From positions 1,400 through 10,689 of the forward strand of contig DFDV01000175.1 in the NCBI GenBank assembly GCA_002369025.1: a stretch of DNA of 9,290 bases. The letters are read 5' to 3'. The DNA comes from Treponema sp. UBA3819. GTDB lineage: Bacteria > Spirochaetota > Spirochaetia > Treponematales > Treponemataceae. The position numbers were made by a program, and so were the translations under genes. How positions within the stretch are numbered: the first letter of the stretch is position 1; each line of letters begins with the position of its first letter. Positions 1 to 6,859 of the stretch are shown here, piece after piece. The notes under the pieces were generated by a model that was not told the origin of the DNA, ran no database searches, and was given only the letters and a program-made list of their open reading frames with translations.

Positions 1-585
1 CATGACCATGAAGGCGAAGATGAACACCATCACGAAGACGAGCATGAATACGACGAGCATGTGTGGCTGAGCCTGAAGAACGCCCGCATTCTCTGTCAGG
101 CAATTACCAAAGTCCTCTGCACTATTGATGAAAAAAATGCAGACAGCTACAAGGCAAACTTTGCCGCCTACAGCGAAAAACTTTCTTCACTGGACAAGGA
201 ATACGAAGAGACCGTAAAAAATGCGGCATGCAAAACACTGCTCTTTGGCGACCGCTTCCCCTTCCGATACCTTACAGATGACTACGGACTTTCCTACTAT
301 GCGGCATTTGCGGGCTGTTCAGCAGAAACCGAAGCAAGCTTTAAGACCATCGCATTTTTGTCCGCAAAGACAGATGAACTTTTTCTTCCCGCAGTCTGCC
401 AGATTGAAAGCGGAAACGGAAAAATTGCAGAGACTATCATCCAGAATACAAAAGCCAAAAAGGCAAAAGTGCTTACCCTTGACTCCATGCAGTCCACAAC
501 AAAGGCTGATATCGCAAACGGAACAAGCTATCTGTCCATCATGCAGAAAAACCTTGAAGTGCTCAAAGAGGCTCTGGGAGAATAG
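1..585 (+). CDS. znuA: Zinc ABC transporter substrate-binding protein, ZnuA/AdcA type (5' end missing)
   Basis: This is the C-terminal 194 residues of a cluster A-I (ZnuA-like) extracytoplasmic metal-binding protein; the gene is open from base 1 and its start lies outside the window. The first 20 visible residues (bases 1-60) are a His/Asp/Glu-rich loop, typical of zinc-specific ZnuA proteins and thought to collect or sense Zn2+. It runs directly into H-V-W-L-S-L, where the His (bases 58-60) matches the second metal ligand of the family. The usual third His ligand falls in a G-D-R-F-P-F-R-Y segment (bases 247-270), where Asp takes its place. This segment, the following Y-Y-A-A-F-x-G-C-S-x-E-x-E and T-L-D-S-M-Q-S-T-T near the end mark a subfamily I recall from clostridia and gut spirochaetes. 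The protein delivers metal to ZnuBC, encoded 30 bases downstream. Zinc is favoured over manganese because of the loop. Confidence 0.9.
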   Translation, partial: HDHEGEDEHHHEDEHEYDEHVWLSLKNARILCQAITKVLCTIDEKNADSYKANFAAYSEKLSSLDKEYEETVKNAACKTLLFGDRFPFRYLTDDYGLSYYAAFAGCSAETEASFKTIAFLSAKTDELFLPAVCQIESGNGKIAETIIQNTKAKKAKVLTLDSMQSTTKADIANGTSYLSIMQKNLEVLKEALGE

Positions 586-601
586 CCTGAAAAATCCGGG
601 C

Positions 602-609
602 AGAAAGGA
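602..609 (+). promoter_or_regulatory. Ribosome binding site of znuC, decides its start
   Basis: AGAAAGGA lies 6 bases before the ATG at 616. It directly abuts another in-frame ATG at 610, leaving no spacer, so 616 is the better start. Confidence 0.6.
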
Positions 610-615
610 ATGAAT

Positions 616-1326
616 ATGATTATAAGATGTGACAATGTGACAGTCGGATATGAGGGAGCCGGTGTTGCCCGTAACATTACTTTTACGGTAAACGAAGGGG
701 ACTATCTCTGCGTTGTGGGAGAGAACGGCGCAGGAAAATCCACCCTCATAAAAACCCTGCTGGGACTTTTAAAGCCTCTGGCAGGCAGTCTGGAACGCAA
801 TATCGGTGTGACTGATTTAGGCTACCTGCCCCAGCAGACTGTAATACAGAAAGATTTTCCTGCCACAGTGGAAGAAATCGTGCTTTCCGGCTGTCAGAAT
901 CACATGCATCTCATTCCTTTTTACCGACCCCAGGATAAAGAAAAGGCCCGCAGAAATATGGAACGCATGGAAATCACTCCGCTTGCAAAGAGAAGCTACC
1001 GGGAACTTTCAGGTGGTCAGCAGCAGAGGGTACTTCTAGCCAGAGCATTATGCGCCACGGAAAAACTGCTCATTCTGGACGAACCTGTGGCGGGCCTTGA
1101 CCCCACTGTAACAGAAGAACTCTACGATTTTGTCCGCCGCTTTAACGCAGAGGGCATTACCATAATAATGATAACTCACGACATGAGCGCAATCCGCTAT
1201 GCAAGCCACATCCTTTCCCTGGGGGCATTTCCCTTCTTTGGCACAAAGGATGACTTTTTGCAGACAGAAAATGGAAAGCGGCTCACCGCATCCGGCGGAA
1301 TGACAGCGGAGGCTTACCATGCTTGA
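616..1326 (+). CDS. znuC: Zinc ABC transporter ATP-binding protein
   Basis: A 236-residue ABC ATPase that powers metal import through ZnuB, on the inner face of the cytoplasmic membrane. All motifs are present in order: Walker A G-E-N-G-A-G-K-S-T (residues 35-43), Q-loop Q73-Q74 in Y-L-P-Q-Q, signature L-S-G-G-Q (131-135), Walker B L-L-I-L-D-E-P (151-157, catalytic Glu 156), D-loop G-L-D and switch His 188 in T-H-D-M. The Y-L-P-Q-Q segment and short length are typical of the metal (Zn/Mn) ABC family. Start chosen at ATG 616 for its spacing to the ribosome binding site; an in-frame ATG at 610 would add two residues. The end overlaps znuB by 8 bases, implying translational coupling. Metal specificity is inferred from the binding protein upstream. 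Confidence 0.93.
   Translation: MIIRCDNVTVGYEGAGVARNITFTVNEGDYLCVVGENGAGKSTLIKTLLGLLKPLAGSLERNIGVTDLGYLPQQTVIQKDFPATVEEIVLSGCQNHMHLIPFYRPQDKEKARRNMERMEITPLAKRSYRELSGGQQQRVLLARALCATEKLLILDEPVAGLDPTVTEELYDFVRRFNAEGITIIMITHDMSAIRYASHILSLGAFPFFGTKDDFLQTENGKRLTASGGMTAEAYHA
1308..1312 (+). promoter_or_regulatory. Ribosome binding site of znuB inside znuC
   Basis: GGAGG, 6 bases before the znuB ATG at 1319, lies within the last codons of znuC. This supports the overlapping start and coupled translation. Confidence 0.6.
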
Positions 1327-2146
1327 GACACTGGCAGAATATCTTTCCTTTCCCTTTGTACAGTACGCCCTGATTGCGGGCACACTGATTGCCCTCTGCT
1401 CTTCCCTGCTGGGAGTTACGCTGGTTCTCCGCCGCTTTTCCTACATCGGAGACGGTCTGAGCCACGTGGCATTCGGCGCAATGGCGGTTGCAACTATATT
1501 AAAACTTACAAACCACATGCTTCTAATCCTGCCCGTAACCATTTTATCTGCCGTGCTTCTCTTGTGCGGCGGACAGAAGCGGAAGATTAAGGGAGATGCG
1601 GCCATTGCCATGCTTTCAGTCGGTTCCCTTGCAGTTGGGTATCTTCTGATGAATCTCTTTTCCACATCCTCAAATCTTTCTGGTGATGTATGCAGTACCC
1701 TTTTCGGCTCCACATCAATCCTCACCCTGACAAAAGGTGAAGTAATTCTCAGCGTTATACTGAGCATTGTTGTTGTGGTAATTTTCATTCTCTGCTACAA
1801 TAAACTGTTTGCGGTTACCTTTGACGAAACCTTTGCCAGGGCAACGGGTGTAAAGGCAGATTTTTACAATATTCTGCTTGCCGTCGTCATTGCGGTGGTC
1901 ATCGTTCTTGCCATGAATCTGGTAGGCTCCCTGCTTATCAGTGCCCTGGTGATTTTTCCGGCTCTCTGTGCCATGCGCCTGAGCAGGAGTTTTAAGCGGG
2001 TTACCGTTTATTCCGCAATCATTTCGGTAGTCTGCACCCTGACCGGCATGCTCATTTCCATTATGGCAGGCACTCCGGTGGGAGCGACGATTGTTGCAGT
2101 GGACATTCTTGTATTCGTTGCAAGCATGCTGACAGGAAGGAAATAA
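1319..2146 (+). CDS. znuB: Zinc ABC transporter permease, ABC-3 family
   Basis: A 275-residue integral membrane protein of the ABC-3 metal permease family, of normal length, which forms the channel through which ZnuA-delivered metal enters. It is very hydrophobic, with roughly eight membrane segments. Family landmarks are F-S-Y-I-G-D-G-L-S-H-V-A-F-G after the first helix (residues about 40-53), F-D-E-T-F-A-R-A-T-G-V in the loop expected to contact the ATPase (about 168-178), L-V-G-S-L-L-I-S-A-L and G-T-P-V-G-A near the end. The ATG lies inside the end of znuC, 6 bases after a GGAGG at 1308-1312. The next gene begins 2 bases after the stop. Confidence 0.93.
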   Translation: MLETLAEYLSFPFVQYALIAGTLIALCSSLLGVTLVLRRFSYIGDGLSHVAFGAMAVATILKLTNHMLLILPVTILSAVLLLCGGQKRKIKGDAAIAMLSVGSLAVGYLLMNLFSTSSNLSGDVCSTLFGSTSILTLTKGEVILSVILSIVVVVIFILCYNKLFAVTFDETFARATGVKADFYNILLAVVIAVVIVLAMNLVGSLLISALVIFPALCAMRLSRSFKRVTVYSAIISVVCTLTGMLISIMAGTPVGATIVAVDILVFVASMLTGRK

Positions 2147-2148
2147 AA

Positions 2149-2580
2149 ATGAAAAAAAGACTTTTTCTTGCATTCATCGCAGTCTGCATCAGCCTCTCAA
2201 TGGCTTTTGCCCGGGATAAATCATCAAAGAAATCATCGGAAGTAGACTTAACCCGCATGAGTTCCACAATGATTTACGCAAAAGTGTTTGACATGATGAT
2301 AAATCCCAAAAACTACGAAGGCAAAAAAGTCCGCATGCACGGTATCTTCAACGTGTTTGAATATGAAGAAAGCGGCGTTCAGCACCGTTCCTTTGCATGC
2401 ATCGTACAGGATGCCACGGCTTGCTGTGCCCAGGGCATGGAATTCCAGCTCAAAGGAAATTCCTCCTACCCCAGAGACTATCCCCCGCGTTCTTCAGAAA
2501 TCACCATAAGCGGAACCTTCCGCCAGTTTGAAGAGAACGGATTAAACAGAATCCTCATCACAGACGCTGAAATCAACTGA
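2149..2580 (+). CDS. Small exported Cys-Cys protein of the znu operon, function unknown
   Basis: A 143-residue protein with a clear signal peptide: K-K-R at residues 2-4, a hydrophobic core, and an A-F-A cleavage site at 19-21. A charged Ser/Lys-rich linker follows, then a compact domain. The visible pattern is Y-E-G-K-K-V-R-M-H-G (56-65), F-A-C (82-84), D-A-T-A-C-C-A-Q-G-M-E-F (88-99), Y-P-R-D-Y-P and I-T-I-S-G-T-F (118-124), ending in D-A-E-I. The two 'strand-G' segments and overall size suggest a small beta-barrel (OB-like) fold; that is inference. I recall similar uncharacterised proteins near zinc transporters of anaerobes, but no function is known to me. C84, C92 and C93 could bind metal or form a disulfide. 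The ATG is 2 bases after znuB, with AGGAAGG at 2134-2140 as ribosome binding site, so it is cotranscribed with znuACB and probably acts in zinc handling outside the membrane. Cleavage by signal peptidase I seems likelier than lipidation at C13, which sits mid-helix. Confidence 0.85.
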   Translation: MKKRLFLAFIAVCISLSMAFARDKSSKKSSEVDLTRMSSTMIYAKVFDMMINPKNYEGKKVRMHGIFNVFEYEESGVQHRSFACIVQDATACCAQGMEFQLKGNSSYPRDYPPRSSEITISGTFRQFEENGLNRILITDAEIN

Positions 2581-2595
2581 AAATAATCTTATTTT
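2580..2595. repeat. AT-only perfect inverted repeat after the znu operon
   Basis: AAAATAA, TC, TTATTTT: two perfect 7-base arms around a 2-base centre, beginning at the last base of the upstream stop codon. The arms contain no G or C and the loop is too short for a good hairpin, so a protein-binding dyad upstream of the sugar importer fits better than a terminator. No regulator can be named. Confidence 0.4.
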
Positions 2596-2597
2596 TC

Positions 2598-2625
2598 TTG
2601 CATATTCCAAAAAGCGTGATATTCT
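2598..2625 (+). promoter_or_regulatory. Possible sigma-70 promoter for the sugar importer operon
   Basis: TTGCAT (2598-2603) and TATTCT (2620-2625) are 16 bases apart in the AT-rich gap before the binding protein gene. Each keeps four of six consensus bases. The gap is the longest non-coding stretch in the window and the one place where a new transcription unit clearly could begin. In such AT-rich sequence chance matches are common, so the exact boxes are uncertain. Confidence 0.3.
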
Positions 2626-2652
2626 TTAAACATACTATATCATAATTTTTGC

Positions 2653-2660
2653 AAGGAGGA
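2653..2660 (+). promoter_or_regulatory. Strong ribosome binding site of the sugar-binding protein gene
   Basis: AAGGAGGA lies 6 bases before ATG 2667. It is the strongest Shine-Dalgarno in the window, as expected for a binding protein made in excess over its permeases. It lies downstream of an in-frame TTG at 2649, ruling that start out. Confidence 0.75.
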
Positions 2661-2666
2661 ATTTGC

Positions 2667-3965
2667 ATGAAAAAAATGATAAAAGGATTGCTCTGTGCAG
2701 CCCTGGCACTTGCAGTCACAAGTCCCTTTGTTTCCTGTAAAAAAGAAGCAGCGGGCCCCATCGAACTGACAATCTGGACACACGAAGACCAGAACCGTAC
2801 CGCACTGGAAAAAGGCTTTATTGAAGCCTTTGAAAAAGAAAACCCCAATATCAAGGTCAATTACGTTACCTATCCGTCTGGAAAAATCAAGGACATTATC
2901 GTTGCAGGCTTTGCCGCAAACCAGGGACCTGATATTTTCAACATCGAAATCAACGATTCATATCCATTTGTCGTAAACGGCCGTGTTGCTCCGGTAGATG
3001 CTGTAGCAGCAGGCTATAAAAATCAGAAGGCTCTTGTAGACGCTTATCTGGACAAGATGCTTGACCCCGTCACTCTGGACGGAAAAGTATACGGACTTCC
3101 TCTTGAACTTACCAACTGGTGTGTCTATCTGAACAAAAAAATCATGAGAGATGCCGGACTGGATCCAGAAAAAGATGCTCCCCTCACATGGGAAGATGTT
3201 GCATCAGTTTCTGAAAAAATTGCCATTCACAGCGGAGAAATCATTACCCGCCGCGGATTTGACTTCCGCTATCCCTATTATCTGATAAGCTGGATTCCGA
3301 TGGTAGAACAGCTGGGCGGAAAACTGGTAAGCGAAGATGGCAAAAAGGCAATCATTGGTGACGAAGCATGGCTTAAAGCTCTGAACTACATGCGCGACTT
3401 TGGTCCCAAGGGCAAAAACCTGGGCTCACCGACCTACACTGCAGCCCGCAAGATTTTTGACAACAACAACAACGAAATCGCCATGTCTTTGAGCGGTCTC
3501 TATCAGGAACAGCGCATGGCATCATCTAACCCGGACTTCTTCAAGAGCGAAGACTGGGCTGTCATTCCCTATCCCCAGTGGAAGAATGCTGCAAACATCG
3601 TACCCTGCCACTACTACGGCCACTACTACATGGTTAATGCCCAGAAGTCAAAGGCACAGCAGACCGCCGCATGGAAACTTCTTGGCTTTATGCTGAGCCA
3701 CGCAGAAGACTATCTGCGCGAAGTTGCAATCATTCAGCCGATGAAGTCACTCTTTGAAAGCGAAACCTTCAAGAACATGCCCTACTCACAGGTATTTGAA
3801 GAAGATTTGCAGAAGGGTTCAATCGTTTACTATGCAGAAAACTCACCCAAGATTGATTCTCTGCTCAAGACTGCAGTTGAATCTGTCATGCTGTCCGGCG
3901 TAAAACCTGAGGATGCTCTTGCAACATTGAGAAAAAGTGTTCAGGAAGTTCTGGACGAACAGTAA
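2667..3965 (+). CDS. Sugar ABC transporter substrate-binding lipoprotein (family 1)
   Basis: A 432-residue extracellular solute-binding protein of the MalE/UgpB type (family 1), of usual length. The N-terminus is a lipoprotein signal: M-K-K-M-I-K, a hydrophobic stretch, and a relaxed lipobox F-V-S-C with C24 as the lipid-bearing residue, followed by K-K-E. The mature protein begins with I-E-L-T-I-W-T, the first strand typical of the family, then F-E-K-E-N-P-N-I-K-V, G-P-D-I-F and D-G-K-V-Y-G-L-P-L-E, all family hallmarks. Aromatic residues such as W-C-V-Y, the W-I-P segment and H-Y-Y-G-H-Y-Y fit a carbohydrate site, but the substrate cannot be read from the sequence. Start chosen at ATG 2667 because of the strong ribosome binding site and signal peptide. 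It is the first gene of the importer operon and hands ligand to the two permeases that follow. Confidence 0.9.
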   Translation: MKKMIKGLLCAALALAVTSPFVSCKKEAAGPIELTIWTHEDQNRTALEKGFIEAFEKENPNIKVNYVTYPSGKIKDIIVAGFAANQGPDIFNIEINDSYPFVVNGRVAPVDAVAAGYKNQKALVDAYLDKMLDPVTLDGKVYGLPLELTNWCVYLNKKIMRDAGLDPEKDAPLTWEDVASVSEKIAIHSGEIITRRGFDFRYPYYLISWIPMVEQLGGKLVSEDGKKAIIGDEAWLKALNYMRDFGPKGKNLGSPTYTAARKIFDNNNNEIAMSLSGLYQEQRMASSNPDFFKSEDWAVIPYPQWKNAANIVPCHYYGHYYMVNAQKSKAQQTAAWKLLGFMLSHAEDYLREVAIIQPMKSLFESETFKNMPYSQVFEEDLQKGSIVYYAENSPKIDSLLKTAVESVMLSGVKPEDALATLRKSVQEVLDEQ

Positions 3966-3988
3966 AGAGTTTCTAAAAGCAGAGTTTT

Positions 3989-3995
3989 AAAGGAG
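3989..3995 (+). promoter_or_regulatory. Ribosome binding site of the first sugar permease
   Basis: AAAGGAG lies 10 bases before ATG 4006 and 4 before an in-frame GTG at 4000. A second weaker AAGG at 3997-4000 sits 5 bases before ATG 4006. ATG 4006 is preferred, with some doubt. Confidence 0.45.
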
Positions 3996-4005
3996 CAAGG
4001 TGATT

Positions 4006-4917
4006 ATGGCAAAGAATAAGAAGGCAGCGTCATTTGAAGCAAAAAAAGCAAGGTGGGGGCTCTATTTTACCTTACCCGGATTACTCTTTTTTGCATTATT
4101 TTCGTTCTATCCTATTATCAATGCTGTAATCACCAGTCTTTTTAACAAAAAACTGCTTTCACTTCGTAAGCCTGATTTTGTCGGACTTACAAACTACATT
4201 AAGATTCTTTCCAGTTCTGATTTCTGGAATTCAATGCAGGCAACGGCAGTCTTTACGGTGGGCTGCTTTGTACCGCTGGTAGTAGTCTGCCTTTTGCTTG
4301 CAGTTTTCATCACTTCACGGCACCAGGGCCGGAGAACCATGCAGATGATTCTCTACTCCCCTGCCGTACTTTCATCCGTCGTTATCGCACTTATCTGGAT
4401 GATTCTTCTTGACCCCCGCGGCATTGCAAACCAGTTTGCAAACACAGTGCTGCACACCCGGGGCATAGACTACAAATGGCTGGCTGATTCCACCATGGTG
4501 AGGATTTCCACCATTTTAGTATACTTCTGGAAATATGTCGGATACTTTACGATTCTCTACATCACGGGTATCGGAAAAATTCCGACTTCAATATATGAGG
4601 CCGCCACAATTGACGGGGCGAGCAAACTGCAGCAGTTCCGAATGATTACGGTACCGCTCTTAAAACCGACTATCGTTATGGTTTCCATTATGGCCATGAT
4701 TCAGTGTATCAAGACATTCAGTACCCAGTACATGTTCACTCAGAACGGAGCGCCCCTCGCCCCCATAAATGTCATCACGCTGAACATCTACAATACGGCC
4801 ATGCGTGACCTTGCCATCAGCCGGGCAAGCGTTATGAGTATCATTCTCTTCTTAATCATGCTTATTTTAACCTGCGTGCAGTTCAAATTTTCAAAAAGCG
4901 ACGAAGTGTCGTACTAA
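4006..4917 (+). CDS. Sugar ABC transporter permease, MalF/UgpA type
   Basis: A 303-residue inner-membrane permease of the binding-protein-dependent (MalF-like) family. A basic N-terminus (K-N-K-K, K-K-A-R-W) leads into the first helix with L-P-G-L-L-F-F and S-F-Y-P-I, typical of UgpA/MsmF proteins; about six helices in all. The cytoplasmic EAA loop, which docks on the ATPase, is at residues 198-221: E-A-A-T-I-D-G-A-S, then F-R-M-I-T-V-P-L-L-K-P. It forms a heterodimeric channel with the product of the next gene. Two consecutive stop codons (4915-4920) end the gene, and the ribosome binding site of the next begins within them. The substrate is unknown but carbohydrate is likely. An alternative GTG start at 4000 would add two residues. 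Confidence 0.92.
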   Translation: MAKNKKAASFEAKKARWGLYFTLPGLLFFALFSFYPIINAVITSLFNKKLLSLRKPDFVGLTNYIKILSSSDFWNSMQATAVFTVGCFVPLVVVCLLLAVFITSRHQGRRTMQMILYSPAVLSSVVIALIWMILLDPRGIANQFANTVLHTRGIDYKWLADSTMVRISTILVYFWKYVGYFTILYITGIGKIPTSIYEAATIDGASKLQQFRMITVPLLKPTIVMVSIMAMIQCIKTFSTQYMFTQNGAPLAPINVITLNIYNTAMRDLAISRASVMSIILFLIMLILTCVQFKFSKSDEVSY

Positions 4918-4918
4918 T

Positions 4919-4925
4919 AAGGGAG
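4919..4925 (+). promoter_or_regulatory. Ribosome binding site of the second sugar permease, decides its start
   Basis: AAGGGAG lies 9 bases before ATG 4935. It runs straight into another in-frame ATG at 4926, which would have no spacer and is rejected. Confidence 0.6.
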
Positions 4926-4934
4926 ATGCAGAAT

Positions 4935-5795
4935 ATGACTTCAAGAAAAAGAGACAATGCAAAATCCCTGGTAGCAAACATTCTTATCTGGGCTGTACTT
5001 ATTGTAAGCTGTATACTGGTTGTCATTCCCCTGGCCTTTATGGTGACGGCAAGTTTTATGCGGGCCATAGATGTCATGAAGATGCCCTACCGCTGGATTC
5101 CCAATCCGGTACATGCACAGAACTTTTTCCGTGCCATTGCGGGAAACGACAACACCTACATTTACCTGCGCAACATTGCAAACAGTCTGATTGTGGCCAT
5201 CACCGTTACAGTCACTACCATTCTGCTTGGCTCCCTGACAGGCTTTGGTCTTGCAAAATACCGCTTTAAGGGCCGGAACATTGCCTTTATGGCGATTATG
5301 GCTACCATGATGATTCCTTTTGAGACCATTATGGTTCCCCTTTATATGGTAGTAATGAACCTGCGTATGCAGAATACTTACGCAGGCCTGATTATCCCCT
5401 TCCTGGTAAACGCATTCGCAATTTTCCAGATGAGGCAGTACATCATTACTTTCCCGGAAGAAGTGCTGGACGCAGCCCGTATTGACGGCGCAAGTGAATT
5501 CAGTATTTTCAGACGCATTGTATTTCCTAACTGTGCACCGGCCATCGCAACCCTCGCTGTACTGACCTTCCGCCAGCAGTGGGACAATCTGCTCTGGCCC
5601 CTTCTGGTTGCTCAGAGTGAAAAGATGAAAACAATTCCCGCATATATTGTACGCTTTGCGGCAGAAAAATATTCAGACGAAGGCGTTATGATGGCCGTTG
5701 CAGTCATTGCCAGCATTCCGATCTTCATTCTGTTTTTCTGTCTTTCAAAATACTTTGTAGGCGGTTCTTCAGTCTATTCTGCCGGAAAGGAATAA
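4935..5795 (+). CDS. Sugar ABC transporter permease, MalG/UgpE type
   Basis: A 286-residue permease of the MalG/UgpE type, usual length, partner of the upstream permease. Family features are a first helix followed by the extracytoplasmic W-I-P-N-P (typical of this half), about six helices, G-F-G-L-A-K-Y-R-F-K-G-R after the second, and M-M-I-P-F-E-T-I-M-V-P-L-Y. The EAA loop starts at residue 175: E-E-V-L-D-A-A-R-I-D-G-A-S, ending in I-V-F-P-N-C-A-P-A. The end G-G-S-S-V-Y-S-A-G-K is close to the usual MalG terminus, so the protein is complete. No ATPase gene follows; an HD-GYP response regulator begins 29 bases after the stop. Energy is therefore expected to come from an ATPase encoded elsewhere. 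Confidence 0.92.
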   Translation: MTSRKRDNAKSLVANILIWAVLIVSCILVVIPLAFMVTASFMRAIDVMKMPYRWIPNPVHAQNFFRAIAGNDNTYIYLRNIANSLIVAITVTVTTILLGSLTGFGLAKYRFKGRNIAFMAIMATMMIPFETIMVPLYMVVMNLRMQNTYAGLIIPFLVNAFAIFQMRQYIITFPEEVLDAARIDGASEFSIFRRIVFPNCAPAIATLAVLTFRQQWDNLLWPLLVAQSEKMKTIPAYIVRFAAEKYSDEGVMMAVAVIASIPIFILFFCLSKYFVGGSSVYSAGKE

Positions 5796-5824
5796 TTTGA
5801 GCGTCTTTGCAACAGTGAGATTTT

Positions 5825-6847
5825 ATGGATGAATGGGTTTTAGTCGTTGATGATGACGCTCAGAATCTGAGGATGGCAAATCAGATTCTTACATCAGAAA
5901 AAATGCGGGTCAGTTCCGCAAAATCCGGGGAGCAGGCTCTGGAATTTCTCAAAAACAATACGCCTGACCTGATTCTTCTGGATGTGCACATGACAGGCAT
6001 CGACGGATTTGAAACCATCGACCGCATTAAGGCTGAGGAAAAAACCAGGGAAATTCCCATCATTCTTCTGACGGCTGACGATGACCAAGAAACAGAAACA
6101 AGGGCACTCCGGGCTGGAGCCATGGACTTTATCAAAAAGCCCTTTATTCCCGATGTCCTGATTCTGCGGGTCCGGCACACTGTTGAACTCACCCGCCTGC
6201 AAAAAAATCTGACTGCAGAAGTTGAAAAAAAAGCGGCTGAAATCTCAAAGGAAAGAGACCGTGTTGAACGCATGATTATGCAGGTCGTAAAAACTCTTTC
6301 CGGCGCAATCGATGCAAAAGACCCCTACACCAACGGTCATTCCGCCCGTGTTGCAGAATATTCCAAAAAAATTGCAGAGAAGGCAGGCTATTCAGAAAGG
6401 AAACTCCGCGACATAGAAATCATGGCCCTGCTCCACGACATCGGTAAAATCGGCATTCCTGACACCATCCTGAACAAGCCTGGAAAACTGAGCGCAGATG
6501 AATATTCGAAGGTTAAGGAGCATCCCGTTATCGGCGCAAAAATTCTGGAAAACATTTCAGAATTCCCGGACATTTCTCTGGGAGCCATGTATCACCACGA
6601 ACGCTATGACGGAAAGGGCTATCCCAAGGGCATTGCAGGAGAAAACATACCTGAGCAGGCAAGAATTATTGCCGTTGCTGACTGCTACGATGCCATCACA
6701 TCAAACCGCAGTTACAGAAACATGCTGCGTCCCAATGAAGCCCGGGACAGAATTGAAAAAGACAAGGGCAAACAGTTTGATCCCCATTTTGCAGACATCA
6801 TGCTTTCGCTGATTGACGAAGATACAGACTTTACCATGCACGAATAA
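5825..6847 (+). CDS. REC-HD-GYP response regulator, predicted cyclic-di-GMP phosphodiesterase
   Basis: A 340-residue cytoplasmic response regulator. The receiver (residues 4-120) has the acidic pair D9-D10, phosphoacceptor D53 in L-L-D-V-H-M, switch T83 in L-L-T-A-D and K105 in K-K-P-F, so it is intact. A charged helix, probably coiled coil (about 121-150), joins it to an HD-GYP domain (about 150-335). That domain holds N-G-H-S-A-R-V (H172), the HD pair H204-D205 in H-D-I-G-K-I-G, H233 in K-E-H-P, H257-H258 in Y-H-H-E-R-Y-D-G-K, the G-Y-P triplet at 265-267, and V-A-D-C-Y-D-A (D287). With all these present, the protein should hydrolyse cyclic-di-GMP (to pGpG or GMP) under control of phosphorylation. 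The ribosome binding site is weak (GTGAG at 5815-5819), which with the 29-base gap suggests readthrough from the permease operon. The hybrid kinase downstream is the obvious phosphodonor candidate. Confidence 0.93.
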   Translation: MDEWVLVVDDDAQNLRMANQILTSEKMRVSSAKSGEQALEFLKNNTPDLILLDVHMTGIDGFETIDRIKAEEKTREIPIILLTADDDQETETRALRAGAMDFIKKPFIPDVLILRVRHTVELTRLQKNLTAEVEKKAAEISKERDRVERMIMQVVKTLSGAIDAKDPYTNGHSARVAEYSKKIAEKAGYSERKLRDIEIMALLHDIGKIGIPDTILNKPGKLSADEYSKVKEHPVIGAKILENISEFPDISLGAMYHHERYDGKGYPKGIAGENIPEQARIIAVADCYDAITSNRSYRNMLRPNEARDRIEKDKGKQFDPHFADIMLSLIDEDTDFTMHE

Positions 6848-6859
6848 GAGAGTGCGCCC

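Noticed and set aside
221..613. 130-codon plus-strand frame overlapping the end of znuA
   Set aside because: Different frame from a clear ZnuA domain, rich in Pro, Arg and Gln, no motif.
1715..2173. 152-codon minus-strand reading frame opposite znuB
   Set aside because: Its translation is rich in His, Asn, Lys and Gly with no fold-like pattern, and it lies opposite a well-recognised permease; a shadow frame.
2580..2596. Rho-independent terminator for the znu operon
   Set aside because: The inverted repeat has no G or C in its arms and a 2-base loop, so it would not form a stable terminator hairpin; kept only as a possible operator.
2649..2666. TTG start at 2649 for the sugar-binding protein
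   Set aside because: The strong AAGGAGGA at 2653-2660 lies downstream of it, and the lipoprotein signal begins at ATG 2667.
5796..5824. Terminator or promoter between the second permease and the HD-GYP gene
   Set aside because: Only 29 bases, with no hairpin plus T-run and no convincing -35/-10 pair.
5881..6273. 130-codon minus-strand frame opposite the receiver domain
   Set aside because: Ser/Arg-rich product typical of the reverse complement of a coding strand; the + strand gene is certain.
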